The notes under the pieces are model-generated. The model made no database searches. It saw only the letters and a program-made list of their open reading frames with translations, and had not been told where the DNA came from. A stretch of 64,000 nt of DNA, taken from Spirosoma aerolatum. Lineage in GTDB: Bacteria; Bacteroidota; Bacteroidia; Cytophagales; Spirosomataceae. Positions 25,392 through 35,533 of the stretch are shown here, piece by piece (within the stretch, counting starts at the first letter, position 1; each line of letters begins with the position of its first letter). Both the position numbers and the translations under genes were made by a program. Where the stretch lies: assembly GCF_002056795.1 (NCBI RefSeq), contig NZ_CP020104.1:558001-622000 (forward strand). The letters run 5' to 3'.

Positions 25392-26207
25392 TTAAAGCAT
25401 TGTTCTGGGATCATCGGCTATGCGGGTGTTATCATAAAAGGTATCCATCAGGGCCATATCGTCATCGGAAATCGTGAAATCCCAGACATCGAAATTCTCC
25501 TGAATGCGTTCCCGTTTAACGGATTTCGGAATGGTAACCGCACCATGCTGCAACGACCAGCGAATCAGGAGCTGGAAGGTACTTTTGCTATATTTTTTGG
25601 CTAGTGTTATCAATCTCGGATCATCTTTTTTCTGACCCCGAACCAACGGCGCGTATCCTTCTACCTGAATTTGCTTTTGCTGGCAATAGTCTAGCACTTC
25701 TGGAACATAACAATAGGGACTCAATTCGATTTGATTAAGGGCCGGGGTAATAGTGGATTGAGTCAGTAATTCGTCGATGTGAGCTGGATAATGATTGGCA
25801 ATACCAATGGCGCGGGCTCGGCCTTCGCTGTAAATTTTTTCGAGGGCTCGCCAGGTGTCATGCTGATGGGCTTTAACGGGCCAATGGACAAGGTATAAAT
25901 CAACAGAGTCGATGCGAAGGCGTTCCAGGCTTCGGTTGAAAGCACGTAGGGTTCGGTTATAGCCCTGGTCGTCGTTCCATACTTTGGTGGTGATAAAAAT
26001 ATCGCTTCTCGGTATGCCGCTAGCTCGGATCGCATCCGCTACTTCGCGTTCGTTTCCGTAGGCGGCTGCCGTATCGATCAGGCGACAACCGGCTTCGAGC
26101 GCCCATTCTACAGCCTGCTGTACTTCATTCGTCTGACTTGGGGCATACACACCGAGTCCGAGCAAAGGCATTTCAACACCATTGTTTAACGTAACGGTTT
26201 CGTTCAT
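25392..26207 (-). CDS. aldo/keto reductase (AKR5-like)
   Basis: NAD(P)H-dependent reductase of 271 residues with the four catalytic residues visible: Asp in LIDTAAAYGNE, Tyr in the same motif, Lys in FITTKVWNDD, and His in LYLVHWPVK. The C-terminal nucleotide-binding segment is AVTIPKSVKRERIQENFDVWDF. This matches the 2,5-diketo-gluconate reductase/prostaglandin-synthase-like subgroup. It reduces aldehydes or ketones to alcohols in the cytoplasm; the substrate is unknown. The gene is monocistronic. Confidence 0.92.
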   Translation of the reverse strand: MNETVTLNNGVEMPLLGLGVYAPSQTNEVQQAVEWALEAGCRLIDTAAAYGNEREVADAIRASGIPRSDIFITTKVWNDDQGYNRTLRAFNRSLERLRIDSVDLYLVHWPVKAHQHDTWRALEKIYSEGRARAIGIANHYPAHIDELLTQSTITPALNQIELSPYCYVPEVLDYCQQKQIQVEGYAPLVRGQKKDDPRLITLAKKYSKSTFQLLIRWSLQHGAVTIPKSVKRERIQENFDVWDFTISDDDMALMDTFYDNTRIADDPRTML

Positions 26208-26310
26208 ATGTTCTCTGACAGGTTATCCCCATATAATCTAAAAACTGCCAAATATGTTTCGACCGTATGTATAATTGTACGGCTGATAAACGATTTAGGA
26301 AGGATAACTG

Positions 26311-26318
26311 TATGTTTG
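26311..26318 (+). promoter_or_regulatory. possible -7 promoter element for the Wzi-like gene
   Basis: TATGTTTG fits the Bacteroidota -7 pattern TAnnTTTG, 31 bp before the likely start. No clear -33 TTTG is seen at the right distance. Confidence 0.3.
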
Positions 26319-26349
26319 TCAACCGTTGTCATGAGTGTTGGAAATGGCT

Positions 26350-27849
26350 ATGCGAACGCACTGTCTGGTTGCTGTTTTATTGGTGTTTAGTGTGCCGTCG
26401 ACCTGGGCGCAGCTGGTCCGGGATACCACTATGATTCGGTATTCAGTAGAAGTGGGAGGGAGCTATACATCGGCCCCTCAGAATCCGTTCTGGCTGCGAA
26501 CGAACCAGTACAATACAGTGCCTGTTCGCGGGTCATTCAGTACGCTTCGGTTGGGTATACTACGCGATTATAAACGGCGCCCGGATACGACAGCCCGGCG
26601 AAAATCCCGCTTCGACTGGGGCTTTGGGGTATATGCTGTAGGAAATGCCGGGCCGCAACCTACGTCCGACAATCCGGCTATTCTACTACCCGATGCCTTT
26701 GTTAAATTACGATTTGGGCAGTTCGAACTGTTTGGTGGTAATCGGCGGGAAGTGGCTGGCCTGGGCGACTCACTCCTCACATCAGGTTTTGTGGCCTGGT
26801 CGGGTAATGCACAGCCTTTCCCCAAAATTCAGTTGCATACGCCCAATTTTGTACCCATCGGCTTTACTAAAAAACTGTTGGCGTTTCGGGTTGGCTATGC
26901 ACACGGCTGGTTGGTAAATACGTATATACAAGGAAGTTATCTGCATCAGAAATACCTGTACGGACGTCTTGGAAAACCACATTGGCGCTTTCAATTCTAT
27001 GCAGGCCTCAATCATCAGGTGCAGTGGGGTGGCCATGCCGATTACCTGATTGGTACACCATTAGCGGTGAATGGAAGTTTGTCTACGTCGTTTCAGGATT
27101 ACCTCTCCCTGGTGACGGGCAAGTACCCTGATGCGCTTCAGAATGACCGTTTTACGGAATTCGATGGTACCAATCGGCTGGGCAATCACGTCGGTAGCTA
27201 TGATGTAGCGATGGAATGGAAGGGTAAGGCGTCTAACTGGCTGCTATACCACCAGCATATGTATGATGATGCGTCGGGATTAGCCCTAAAAAACCTGCCT
27301 GATGGGCTGACCGGGCTGCGCTTTTTGAATCATTCACCCACAAAAACGACATTTCGATTTCAGCGGGTTGTGCTCGAATGGCTGACGACGACTGACCAGA
27401 GCGGCCCTATTTTCGACCCATATGCACGCTGGCAGGGAGCCGATAATTACTTCAACCACAGTCAGTATATTCAGGGATGGTCGTATAAAGGGCGTACGCT
27501 GGGAACGCCGTTTATCCTTCCCCGTACCGATTTCAGGCCGGATGTCAATAACGCGTATACCGGAAACGGGTATTATCCGAACAACCGGGTAGTGATGTGG
27601 TATATAGGCGCAATGGGTGGGTTTCGAAATGGGCCTGCCTTAACAGCACGCGTGTCGTACAGTCGGAATTTTGGCTCGTATAAGCAGCCTTTTTTGGATG
27701 TACTTCACCAGTTTTCGAGCAGCTTAGGAGCGCAATGGCCTATCGGAAAACGATCTCGAACGGTATTGACAACGTTGGTTGCACTGGACCGGGGTGAGCT
27801 ATTGCCCGACTCGTTCGGAAGCTACATAAGTCTCAGAAAAGCTTGGTAA
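26350..27849 (+). CDS. Wzi-like capsule assembly outer-membrane protein
   Basis: Outer-membrane protein of 499 residues from the ATG at 26350, chosen as it begins a signal peptide (MRTHCLVAVLLVF, cleavage after TWAQ). An ATG at 26344 and GTG at 26335 are alternatives. The body is rich in alternating beta strands with family segments NPFWLRTNQYNTVP, FGGNRREVAGLGD, and DVAMEWKGKASNWLLYHQHMYDD. It fits the Bacteroidota capsule-assembly Wzi family (a barrel of about 18 strands that helps hold surface polysaccharide). No capsule genes are adjacent. The nearest sugar-nucleotide genes are at 60-63 kb. Confidence 0.82.
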   Translation: MRTHCLVAVLLVFSVPSTWAQLVRDTTMIRYSVEVGGSYTSAPQNPFWLRTNQYNTVPVRGSFSTLRLGILRDYKRRPDTTARRKSRFDWGFGVYAVGNAGPQPTSDNPAILLPDAFVKLRFGQFELFGGNRREVAGLGDSLLTSGFVAWSGNAQPFPKIQLHTPNFVPIGFTKKLLAFRVGYAHGWLVNTYIQGSYLHQKYLYGRLGKPHWRFQFYAGLNHQVQWGGHADYLIGTPLAVNGSLSTSFQDYLSLVTGKYPDALQNDRFTEFDGTNRLGNHVGSYDVAMEWKGKASNWLLYHQHMYDDASGLALKNLPDGLTGLRFLNHSPTKTTFRFQRVVLEWLTTTDQSGPIFDPYARWQGADNYFNHSQYIQGWSYKGRTLGTPFILPRTDFRPDVNNAYTGNGYYPNNRVVMWYIGAMGGFRNGPALTARVSYSRNFGSYKQPFLDVLHQFSSSLGAQWPIGKRSRTVLTTLVALDRGELLPDSFGSYISLRKAW

Positions 27850-27973
27850 AGTATCAGCATAGCTGTTTATTCAGATTAAAAATTTTAATCAAATTTTAAT
27901 TTTTGTAAATCCGTTTTCGATCTCTGGTCGTATAGGCATTGATTGTTTTTAATGCCATTTTAACCATACGATT

Positions 27974-29530
27974 ATGAATCAGAAAAAACTACTCAGACAT
28001 TTCGCTGGTTTCCTGGCGATGATCGGTCTGGTAACACTCAACGCTTGTCAGGATCACCGCATGGTGCCCGATCTGAATTTATTGCCTGATGTGAATATCT
28101 ATGTATTGACAGATGCCAATCAGCTTTGGCGGGTCAGTGTCAGAACCCCATCGGCCCCTTCGAACTTTGTACCGATTACCTTCCCGATGGGTGGACCGCA
28201 GGGCGAACGGATTCTATCGATCGATTTTCGTCCGGCTACTGGTCAACTCTATGGCGTGAGTAATATGAAGCGCCTGTTTATCATTAATCCAACGTCGGGT
28301 GTTGCTCGCCCACTGACGGAGACTCCGTTTACATCTAGTGATATTGGTACCATTATGGGTCTGGATTTTAATCCTACCGTCGATCGGATTCGGTTGGTGA
28401 CCAACACGGGCATTGATTTACGGCTAAATCCGGAAACAGGGATGATTGCCGCAACAGATAGCCCGATCAATGGCGTACCAGGAGCGGCCATTTCTGAAGT
28501 AGCCTATACCAATAACCGGGCGGGCGCTACGACAACGACCCTCTACGATATTGACCCGGCAACGGATCGGTTGTATATTCAGAATCCGCCCAATAACGGT
28601 ACGCTGGTCGATGTAGGCCCACTAGGGCTGGATATCACCGGAGCAGCCGGATTCGATATTGCTCCAACGGGCGAAGGATTAGTAGCGGTGACGTTCAATG
28701 GGAAGTCGGAACTACAACAAATTAATCTGTCGACGGGTCGATTGCAGAAATTGGGGGATTTGCAGAACAATGTAATCGGCCTGGCTATTCCGACTGAGCC
28801 AGTTGCCTATGCGCTGGATGGGTCGAATAACCTGTTGATCTTCAATCCACAAAGTGCAACCACTATTACTTCGAAGACGCTCTCTGGATTGCAACCCGGC
28901 GAAACCCTGCTGGGTATCGATACGCGCCCGGTCAATGGACAACTCTATGTACTGGGTAGCTCGAACCGACTCTATACCATCGCCGTGGCCGCTTCAGCTA
29001 CCTGGAGTGTTACAACGGTTGGTAATCCTGGTTTATTTACGCTGTCGGGAACGGATTTTGGGTTCGATTTCAACCCTACCGTCGATCGGATTCGGGTGGT
29101 GAGCAATACGGGACAAAACCTGCGTCTGGACCCTACGAATGGAGCCCTGGCGGCTACCGATGGCGCTTTAGCTTTTTCACCACCGGGTAGTGCGCCCAAT
29201 GTGTCAGCAGCCGCGTACACAAATAATTTTGCCGGAGCCACCTCGACAGTGTTGTACGATATTGATGTTCGTTCGGGTGGGGCTGTTCTGTTTCAGCAAA
29301 ATCCTCCCAACAATGGCACGCTGGTGAGCGTAGGATCTCTGGGTGTGGAGGTTGAGAGTACCAATGGATTCGATATTGGCGGTACCAGTGGTACAGCGTA
29401 TGCCTTGTTGCGTGTTGGCGGCACCACACGCGTGTACACCATTAATCTGGCAACGGGGGCAGCTACGGCAGGTACAACCCTTTCTGGTAACCCAACCGTG
29501 CGTGGTTTTACACTCGGTTTAGGCTTTTAA
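27974..29530 (+). CDS. DUF4394 lipoprotein with two tandem domains
   Basis: Lipoprotein of 518 residues with lipobox LNAC (Cys 25). It contains two copies of the DUF4394 beta-propeller-like domain. Matching segments are GLDFNPTVDRIRLVTNTG in the first half and GFDFNPTVDRIRVVSNTG in the second, and likewise YTNNRAGATTTTLYDID and YTNNFAGATSTVLYDID, with NPPNNGTLV in both. The protein is probably surface or periplasmic. Function of the family is unknown. It ends at a strong terminator hairpin. Confidence 0.9.
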   Translation: MNQKKLLRHFAGFLAMIGLVTLNACQDHRMVPDLNLLPDVNIYVLTDANQLWRVSVRTPSAPSNFVPITFPMGGPQGERILSIDFRPATGQLYGVSNMKRLFIINPTSGVARPLTETPFTSSDIGTIMGLDFNPTVDRIRLVTNTGIDLRLNPETGMIAATDSPINGVPGAAISEVAYTNNRAGATTTTLYDIDPATDRLYIQNPPNNGTLVDVGPLGLDITGAAGFDIAPTGEGLVAVTFNGKSELQQINLSTGRLQKLGDLQNNVIGLAIPTEPVAYALDGSNNLLIFNPQSATTITSKTLSGLQPGETLLGIDTRPVNGQLYVLGSSNRLYTIAVAASATWSVTTVGNPGLFTLSGTDFGFDFNPTVDRIRVVSNTGQNLRLDPTNGALAATDGALAFSPPGSAPNVSAAAYTNNFAGATSTVLYDIDVRSGGAVLFQQNPPNNGTLVSVGSLGVEVESTNGFDIGGTSGTAYALLRVGGTTRVYTINLATGAATAGTTLSGNPTVRGFTLGLGF

Positions 29531-29549
29531 TTAATCAGGTTCGGAGTTT

Positions 29550-29584
29550 ACTGACCCACTTTACGTGATGTAAAGTGGGTCAGT
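29550..29584 (+). terminator. intrinsic terminator after the DUF4394 gene
   Basis: ACTGACCCACTTTAC and GTAAAGTGGGTCAGT form a perfect 15-bp stem with a 5-base loop, followed by TGTTTTT. Confidence 0.85.
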
Positions 29585-29683
29585 TGTTTTTAACAGAATT
29601 GGCTGGTAAACAGATTTTTAAGGTTCTGATTCCAACGTTTCGGTTTTCGGGTGTATCTTATCAGAAAGTTGATATAATACGGT

Positions 29684-30100
29684 ATGAAACGACTCGTCTT
29701 TGTGCTGTTGGGAGCTATGCTGCTGGTAGGTTGCCATAAAGAAACGGCCTCACCAGCTTATGTCGGAAACTGGATATGGTCGCAGTCGGCAGGTGGCTTT
29801 GCCGGAATCGTCTATAAGCCCAAGGCAGGGGAGCAGGTTCTTTTACGACTCGATGAAGCTGGAAAACTGACGATTACGCGCTCCGATACGCTTTTCTTTT
29901 CCAGTGACTATAGCGTTCAGCAAGCGAAAAATCCTGACGAGTATGTACTAACAGTCAGCAATAAAAAGGTGTATTCGGGAGCTGTCAAAAACTTTGTTCC
30001 GGTTCTGTACGGCAATCAGCAGATGATTTTTCAGACAGGGAAATTGACTCTGTACGACATCGATATTACGGATGGGTTCAGCCATATCTTCATCCGATGA
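29684..30100 (+). CDS. small hypothetical lipoprotein
   Basis: Lipoprotein of 138 residues with signal MKRLVFVLLGAMLLVGC (Cys 17). The mature part (WIWSQSAGGFAGIVYKP, then strands with LDEAGKLTITRSDTLFFSSDY) looks like a small beta-barrel or lipocalin-like fold of the type often found in uncharacterised Bacteroidota lipoproteins. No motif points to a ligand. It lies between two terminators, so it is its own transcript. Confidence 0.75.
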   Translation: MKRLVFVLLGAMLLVGCHKETASPAYVGNWIWSQSAGGFAGIVYKPKAGEQVLLRLDEAGKLTITRSDTLFFSSDYSVQQAKNPDEYVLTVSNKKVYSGAVKNFVPVLYGNQQMIFQTGKLTLYDIDITDGFSHIFIR

Positions 30101-30110
30101 AAAAACAAAA

Positions 30111-30139
30111 CGCCCCAACTTTTGGAAAAGGTTGGGGCG
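30111..30139. terminator. bidirectional terminator between lipoprotein gene and carB
   Basis: CGCCCCAAC and GTTGGGGCG pair across an 11-base spacer between two convergent genes. The minus strand runs into TTTTGTTTTTT after the stem. Confidence 0.75.
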
Positions 30140-30155
30140 CTTCGTGTATTGGAAA

Positions 30156-33032
30156 CTACCGGCTCAGGTATAAATTTCGCTCGGAGTAGACCTTCTGGAA
30201 GTAATCATCGGTAAGGTCATCGATGAAGTAGATGCCTTCGCCAGTCGATTTCATTTCGGGGCCAAGTTCCTTGTTGACGTTCGGAAATTTGCTGAACGAG
30301 AACACCGGAATTTTGATCGCATAGCCTTTCTTGACAGGCTTGAACGTGAAGTCCTTAACCTTCTTATCACCCAGCATCACCTTCGTTGCGTAGTTGACGT
30401 ATGGCTCCTGGTATGCTTTGCAGATAAACGGAACCGTCCGGCTGGCGCGTGGGTTGGCTTCAATTACATACACCTGCTCATCCTTGATGGCAAACTGGAT
30501 GTTGATTAACCCAACGGTTTTCAGCGCTACGGCTATCTTCTTGGTGTATTCCTCAATCTGGTTGAGTACGTTTTCGCTCAGATCGAAGGGTGGCAATAGG
30601 GCATATGAATCGCCGGAGTGAATACCCGCTGGTTCGATGTGTTCCATGATACCGATGATATACACATCTTCGCCATCGCAGATCGCGTCGGCTTCGGCTT
30701 CAATTGCGTTTTCGAGGAAATGGTCGAGCAGGATGTTGTTGTCGGGAATTGTCTCCAGAATCTTCATCACATGCGCTTCCAACTCGTTCTCATTGATGAC
30801 GATCTTCATGCTCTGCCCGCCGAGCACGTAGCTCGGACGCACCAGCAGCGGGAATCCTAATTCGCGCGATAGTTCGATGGCCCCTTCGGATTCCCGAACC
30901 GTACCGAATTTTGGATACGGAATGTCCAGTTTGCGGAGCATTTCCGAGAAATGGCCTCGGTCTTCGGCCAGGTCGAGGGCTTCCCAGCTCGTACCGATGA
31001 TTTTGATGCCATACCGGGTCAGCTTTTCCGCCATCTTCAGGGCTGTCTGACCACCTAACTGAACAATAACCCCTTCGGGTTGCTCATGCATGATGATGGC
31101 GTGAACGTGTTCCCAGAAAACCGGCTCGAAGTACAGTTTATCCGCAATATCGGGGTCGGTCGAAACCGTTTCCGGATTGCAGTTGATCATGATGGTTTCA
31201 TAACCCGCTTCTTTAGCCGCCAGTACGCCATGTACGCACGAATAGTCGAACTCGATACCTTGCCCAATCCGGTTAGGACCCGAACCCAGAACGACCACTT
31301 TTTTGCGATTACTCCGAATGGATTCGTTGCCTGGCAGATCCGAAACCGGCTCAGCGTGGTCGGTCGTGATGGGCACCTGATTGTTGAAAGTTGAGTAGTA
31401 ATACGGCGTTTTTGCCTCAAACTCAGCCGCACAGGTATCCACGCACTTGTACACACGACGAATGTTGTGCGCCTGACGATACTGATACACCTTGCTTTCT
31501 TTTACCTGAAGCAGGTGAGCCAGCTGGCGGTCGGCATAGCCTTTCTGCTTAGCTGTACGCAACAGTTCGGGAGGGAGGTCTTCCAGATCGTACTGCTGAA
31601 TTTCGCGTTCGAGTTCGATCAGTTCTTCAATCTGGTGCAGGAACCAGGGGTCGATGCGGGTCAGTTGCTGAATGGTTCGGAACGACATCCCGGCCTTGAA
31701 GGCATCGTAGATATGGAACAGCCGGTTCCAGCTTGGGTGTTTCAGGCTTTCGGTCAGAGCGGCCCGGTCGGTCAGTTCGTGACCATCGGCACCCAAACCA
31801 TTGCGTCGGATTTCGAGCGACTGACAGGCTTTTTGCAGGGCTTCCTGGAAGTTCCGGCCAATCCCCATCGCTTCCCCTACCGACTTCATTTGTAGCCCCA
31901 GCGACCGATCGGCACCCGGAAACTTGTCGAAGTTCCAGCGGGGCACTTTCACAATCACATAGTCGATGGCAGGCTCGAAGAAGGCCGAGGTGGTTCCCGT
32001 AATGGGGTTGATTAGTTCGTCGAGGTTGTAACCAATGGCCATTTTGGCCGCAATCTTGGCAATCGGATACCCCGTTGCTTTCGATGCCAGTGCCGACGAA
32101 CGACTCACGCGCGGATTCACTTCGATAACAATAATATCGTCGGTTTGTGGATTCACTGAGAACTGGATATTACATCCCCCTGCAAACTGCCCAATGCCCT
32201 GCATAACCCGGATCGACAGGTCGCGCATTTGCTGATACAGCGTATCGGGCAGGGTCATCGCTGGTGCCACCGTGATACTGTCGCCAGTATGGATACCCAT
32301 CGGATCGAAGTTTTCGATGGAGCAGATGATGATGAAATTCCCCTTGTTATCCCGCAGGAGTTCCAGTTCGTATTCCTTCCAGCCCATAACGCTCTGCTCC
32401 ACCAGTACTTCATGGACGGGCGATGCATGTAAGCCGTGAGTCAGGGCTTTATCGAATTCTTCGGGCGTGTTGACAAAGCCACCACCCGTGCCCCCCAGTG
32501 TAAACGAAGGCCGAATAACGAGCGGGAAGCCAATTTCCTGAGCAATTTCTTTGCCTTCCAGAAACGAGCGGGCCGTACGTCCTTTGCAGACACCTGCACC
32601 TAGTTGGAGCATCAGCAACCGGAATTTCTCGCGGTCTTCGGTCGTTTCAATGGCTTTGATATCAACACCGATGATTTGAACACCGTATTTCTGCCAGATA
32701 CCGGCTTTGTCACAGTCGATAGCCAGGTTCAGGGCCGTCTGGCCACCCATTGTCGGCAGAACGGCATCAATGGGTTTCCCCATCTCCTGATGTTTTTTCA
32801 GGATATCGACGATGGACTTCTTCTCCAGCGGCAACAGATAAACATAATCGGCGTTGATCGGATCAGTCATGATCGTAGCCGGATTGGAGTTGATCAGAGC
32901 TACTTCGATGCCTTCGTCGCGGATGGAGCGGGCTGCCTGCGAACCGGCATAATCGAATTCACAAGCCTGGCCGATCACAATAGGGCCTGAGCCGATAATC
33001 AGTACTGAGCGAATGTTGGTATTTTTAGGCAT
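30156..33032 (-). CDS. carB: carbamoyl-phosphate synthase large subunit without MGS domain
   Basis: Large subunit of carbamoyl-phosphate synthase, 958 residues, making carbamoyl phosphate for pyrimidines and arginine. Two ATP-grasp halves are seen: the first with IGSGPIVIGQACEFDYAGSQ, the second beginning VVVLGSGPNRIGQGIEFDY. Each half has its phosphate and metal-binding segments (PSFTLGGTGGGF and PSYVLGGQSMKI; VIEVNPRVSRSSAL and VIEANPRASRTVPF). The protein stops right after the second ATP-grasp unit (STGEGIYFIDDL). It thus lacks the C-terminal MGS-like regulatory domain of the 1073-residue E. coli enzyme. The glutaminase subunit carA is not in this window. Confidence 0.96.
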   Translation of the reverse strand: MPKNTNIRSVLIIGSGPIVIGQACEFDYAGSQAARSIRDEGIEVALINSNPATIMTDPINADYVYLLPLEKKSIVDILKKHQEMGKPIDAVLPTMGGQTALNLAIDCDKAGIWQKYGVQIIGVDIKAIETTEDREKFRLLMLQLGAGVCKGRTARSFLEGKEIAQEIGFPLVIRPSFTLGGTGGGFVNTPEEFDKALTHGLHASPVHEVLVEQSVMGWKEYELELLRDNKGNFIIICSIENFDPMGIHTGDSITVAPAMTLPDTLYQQMRDLSIRVMQGIGQFAGGCNIQFSVNPQTDDIIVIEVNPRVSRSSALASKATGYPIAKIAAKMAIGYNLDELINPITGTTSAFFEPAIDYVIVKVPRWNFDKFPGADRSLGLQMKSVGEAMGIGRNFQEALQKACQSLEIRRNGLGADGHELTDRAALTESLKHPSWNRLFHIYDAFKAGMSFRTIQQLTRIDPWFLHQIEELIELEREIQQYDLEDLPPELLRTAKQKGYADRQLAHLLQVKESKVYQYRQAHNIRRVYKCVDTCAAEFEAKTPYYYSTFNNQVPITTDHAEPVSDLPGNESIRSNRKKVVVLGSGPNRIGQGIEFDYSCVHGVLAAKEAGYETIMINCNPETVSTDPDIADKLYFEPVFWEHVHAIIMHEQPEGVIVQLGGQTALKMAEKLTRYGIKIIGTSWEALDLAEDRGHFSEMLRKLDIPYPKFGTVRESEGAIELSRELGFPLLVRPSYVLGGQSMKIVINENELEAHVMKILETIPDNNILLDHFLENAIEAEADAICDGEDVYIIGIMEHIEPAGIHSGDSYALLPPFDLSENVLNQIEEYTKKIAVALKTVGLINIQFAIKDEQVYVIEANPRASRTVPFICKAYQEPYVNYATKVMLGDKKVKDFTFKPVKKGYAIKIPVFSFSKFPNVNKELGPEMKSTGEGIYFIDDLTDDYFQKVYSERNLYLSR

Positions 33033-33537
33033 TTTTCAGCAGGGCAATGAACCGCATGAGCATGTCCACCACACGAGTGGATTGGCTGGGCGGCCCCGAA
33101 TGAACAATAAGCTAAGCGCAGTATCTGGCGACCCCTGGTAGGAGGGGGCGGTCAAAAATCCTGCAAAATTAGGGGTTTACCGGGGAATGGAAAAGGAGAA
33201 TGTCAGAATAAAATAAGAAGTAAGCATTTTTGATGTGTATGGGTATTTATTTTGGCTATAGCCGTCAGTAGTTAGTTGAATCACGAACATAGCTTGTGAA
33301 GTACCTGTGGATTGCTTACAACCTTTTAGTACGCAGCTGAATCCTAAAAGTTGATGAATACTGGCAGTACTTATTAAGATTGTACCAATCTGACACCCGT
33401 ATGCGATACAATCGGACGAGTAACTGCTGAGGGGTCGTAAGCGCCAAAGCCGGAACAAAACGCAGGATAAGATATGGAGTGCACACTATTTCGTACGAGC
33501 TCTTTTTACTAATTTAGATTCGAAACGTCACTACGTT
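33033..33537. other. intergenic region upstream of carB
   Basis: About 500 bp without a convincing gene. A minus-strand frame of 93 codons (33177-33458) has no recognisable sequence features. The region should hold the carB promoter and that of the gene starting at 33538. I see no attenuator or riboswitch I can support. Confidence 0.5.
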
Positions 33538-34970
33538 ATGACTCGACCTTATTTACTTATTGTTTGCGTTCTTATTAGTTGCCTGGCTGTCACCTGCGTT
33601 CGGGATTATCCATCGACCGATCCACATAAAGCACCGGCTGTAACCAATCCGGCTGGGGGGGATTGCCTTCTCAAACGCAGGAGTCGTCGCAGAAACGACT
33701 GTATCTGGCCAACGATAAAATTCGTATGGCAATTGATCTAAACGCTGGTGGGGCTATCACGTATCTATCGGAAGCTGGCAGTAATGTGAACATGGTCAAT
33801 AACAACGACCTGGGCCGTCAGATTCAGACCTCCCTTTATGCAGGGCCTTATCCGTATAGCGTAAATGGTAAAAACCCTGTTGAACAGTGGCGGAATCTGG
33901 GTTGGAATCCAGTTCAGACGGGCGACTATTTCAATCATCCGGCCCAGGTTGTCAGTTACCAGCAGGGACAGAACACGTTGTATGTCAAGACAATTCCGCT
34001 TATATGGCCGCTCTTCAACGAACCCGCTGATTGTTTCTTTGAACACTGGATTGAACTGAAAGAAAATACCGTTCATATGCGCAGTCGGATGACGGTCAAC
34101 CGGACCGATACAACGCAGTATGAAGCGCGTACGCAGGAATTTCCGTGTGTGTACCTGAATGGCCCGTACTACCGCATTATCACCTATGATGGTCTGAAGC
34201 CGTTCACGAACGATGCTGTTTCTGAATACAGCGAACAGGATAATATCAATCGGTATGGTACTGAAAACTGGATTGCCTTACTCAATACGTCAGGACGAGG
34301 GGTTGGGTTATACAAGCCCAAAGGCGAGGTGCGGTTCAGCTCTGCGGGTTTTGGTGTCACGAAAGAAGGGGGTGAGTTTGATGTGTCATCCGGGTATGTA
34401 TGTAGCCAGCCCGCTTTACTGGTCGATTATAATGGCGTGTATGAATATGAGTGCGATTTAATCGTGGGGTCATTGGCCGATATCCGGCAGTTTGCCTATA
34501 ACCAACCTCGGCCTCCTGCTGCACCTAATTATAAATTTGTTACCGATCGGCAGGGGTGGTATTATGGAAATACCCGCGACAAGGGCTGGCCCATTCAGAA
34601 TGAGCTGAATGTGCGCTGGTACCGCGCCGACCCAACGGCAAGAGAGTTCAGAATCATAAGCCCGATGGCCTACTGGAAAGCTTCAGATGTGCCGAAAATT
34701 TACATACAGGCCGCTTTTCAGACGAAAGGAACGGTGGCTCGGTTTGTATGGCGAAAGCCTGGCGATATTGCCATTATCGAAATACCCGGTCGTTATGTCG
34801 ATTTCCCAATTATTGGCGACGGGCAATTCAGAACGTACGAAATTAATACCAGCCAACTGGCTGGATGGGACGGTGTCATCAACCAGATATCCTTAACCAG
34901 TCCCGAAAGCCAATACCAATTTGAGAAAGGGTCAACGGTTCGGATACGAAGTATTACGGCAACTCCCTAA
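33538..34970 (+). pseudogene. lipoprotein gene frameshifted at a G7 tract
   Basis: The N-terminal frame (33538-33741) starts MTRPYLLIVCVLISCLAVTC, a lipoprotein signal. It continues to PAGG and then meets seven G residues (33655-33661). The main body is in another frame from there to 34970 (about 435 codons from TTG 33663). One more G would join both into a protein of about 478 residues. The body contains RLYLANDKIRMAIDLNAGGAITYL and many aromatic beta segments, reminiscent of galactose-mutarotase-like or carbohydrate-acting folds; I cannot name a family. Either the gene is broken, the G tract is phase-variable, or the sequence has a homopolymer error. Confidence 0.72.
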
Positions 34971-35056
34971 AATAATTTCTTAACAGACTTTTCGTAAACA
35001 TTTGGCCGTACATCAAGTTGTAAATTCGAGTAATAACCAATCGAATATCAACTGTT

Positions 35057-35512
35057 ATGATTACGAACGACGAAATTGTTGATGATCTGAACGAACTGGT
35101 CAAAATCAATAACGACCGCATTCAGGGATACGAAAAAGCGATTAAAGATAATGAAGATGCCGGGCTGGATGATATCTTCCGGCACTATGTAGTGCAGAGC
35201 CAAAACTTTCGTAGCCAACTGGCCGACCACATCGTCCGAATCGATGGACTGGCCGTGTCCGACGCTACATCAACCGACGTAACCAGCAAAATTCACCGGG
35301 CCTGGATCGATATTAAGTCAGCACTGACGGGCAAAGACCGGGATTCCATCCTTAGCTCGGTTGAGTTCGGGGAAAATGCGGCTGTTGAAGCTTATCAGGA
35401 TGCGATTGAGAAAGATCACATTCCAGCCTACATCAAAGAGGATTTGCAGAAGCAATTGACCGAATTGCAGAGCGCTCTGGATCGGATCAAGTCGCTCGAA
35501 AAGGCAGCCTAA
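35057..35512 (+). CDS. DUF2383 / PA2169-type four-helix protein
   Basis: All-helical protein of 151 residues in the PA2169/DUF2383 family, a ferritin-like four-helix bundle. It shows the expected helices: ITNDEIVDDLNELVKINNDR, GYEKAIKDNEDAGLDDIFRHY, SSVEFGENAAVEAYQDAIE, and a final helix ending KSLEKAA. Conserved acidic residues may bind metal. The function is unknown; family members are often linked with stress. It is a single-gene unit ending in a strong terminator. Confidence 0.9.
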   Translation: MITNDEIVDDLNELVKINNDRIQGYEKAIKDNEDAGLDDIFRHYVVQSQNFRSQLADHIVRIDGLAVSDATSTDVTSKIHRAWIDIKSALTGKDRDSILSSVEFGENAAVEAYQDAIEKDHIPAYIKEDLQKQLTELQSALDRIKSLEKAA

Positions 35513-35533
35513 GGGGAACCATCCTTGAAAAGA

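Noticed and set aside
33177..33458. Minus-strand frame of 93 codons upstream of carB
   Set aside because: No domain or signal peptide; likely chance within the carB promoter region.
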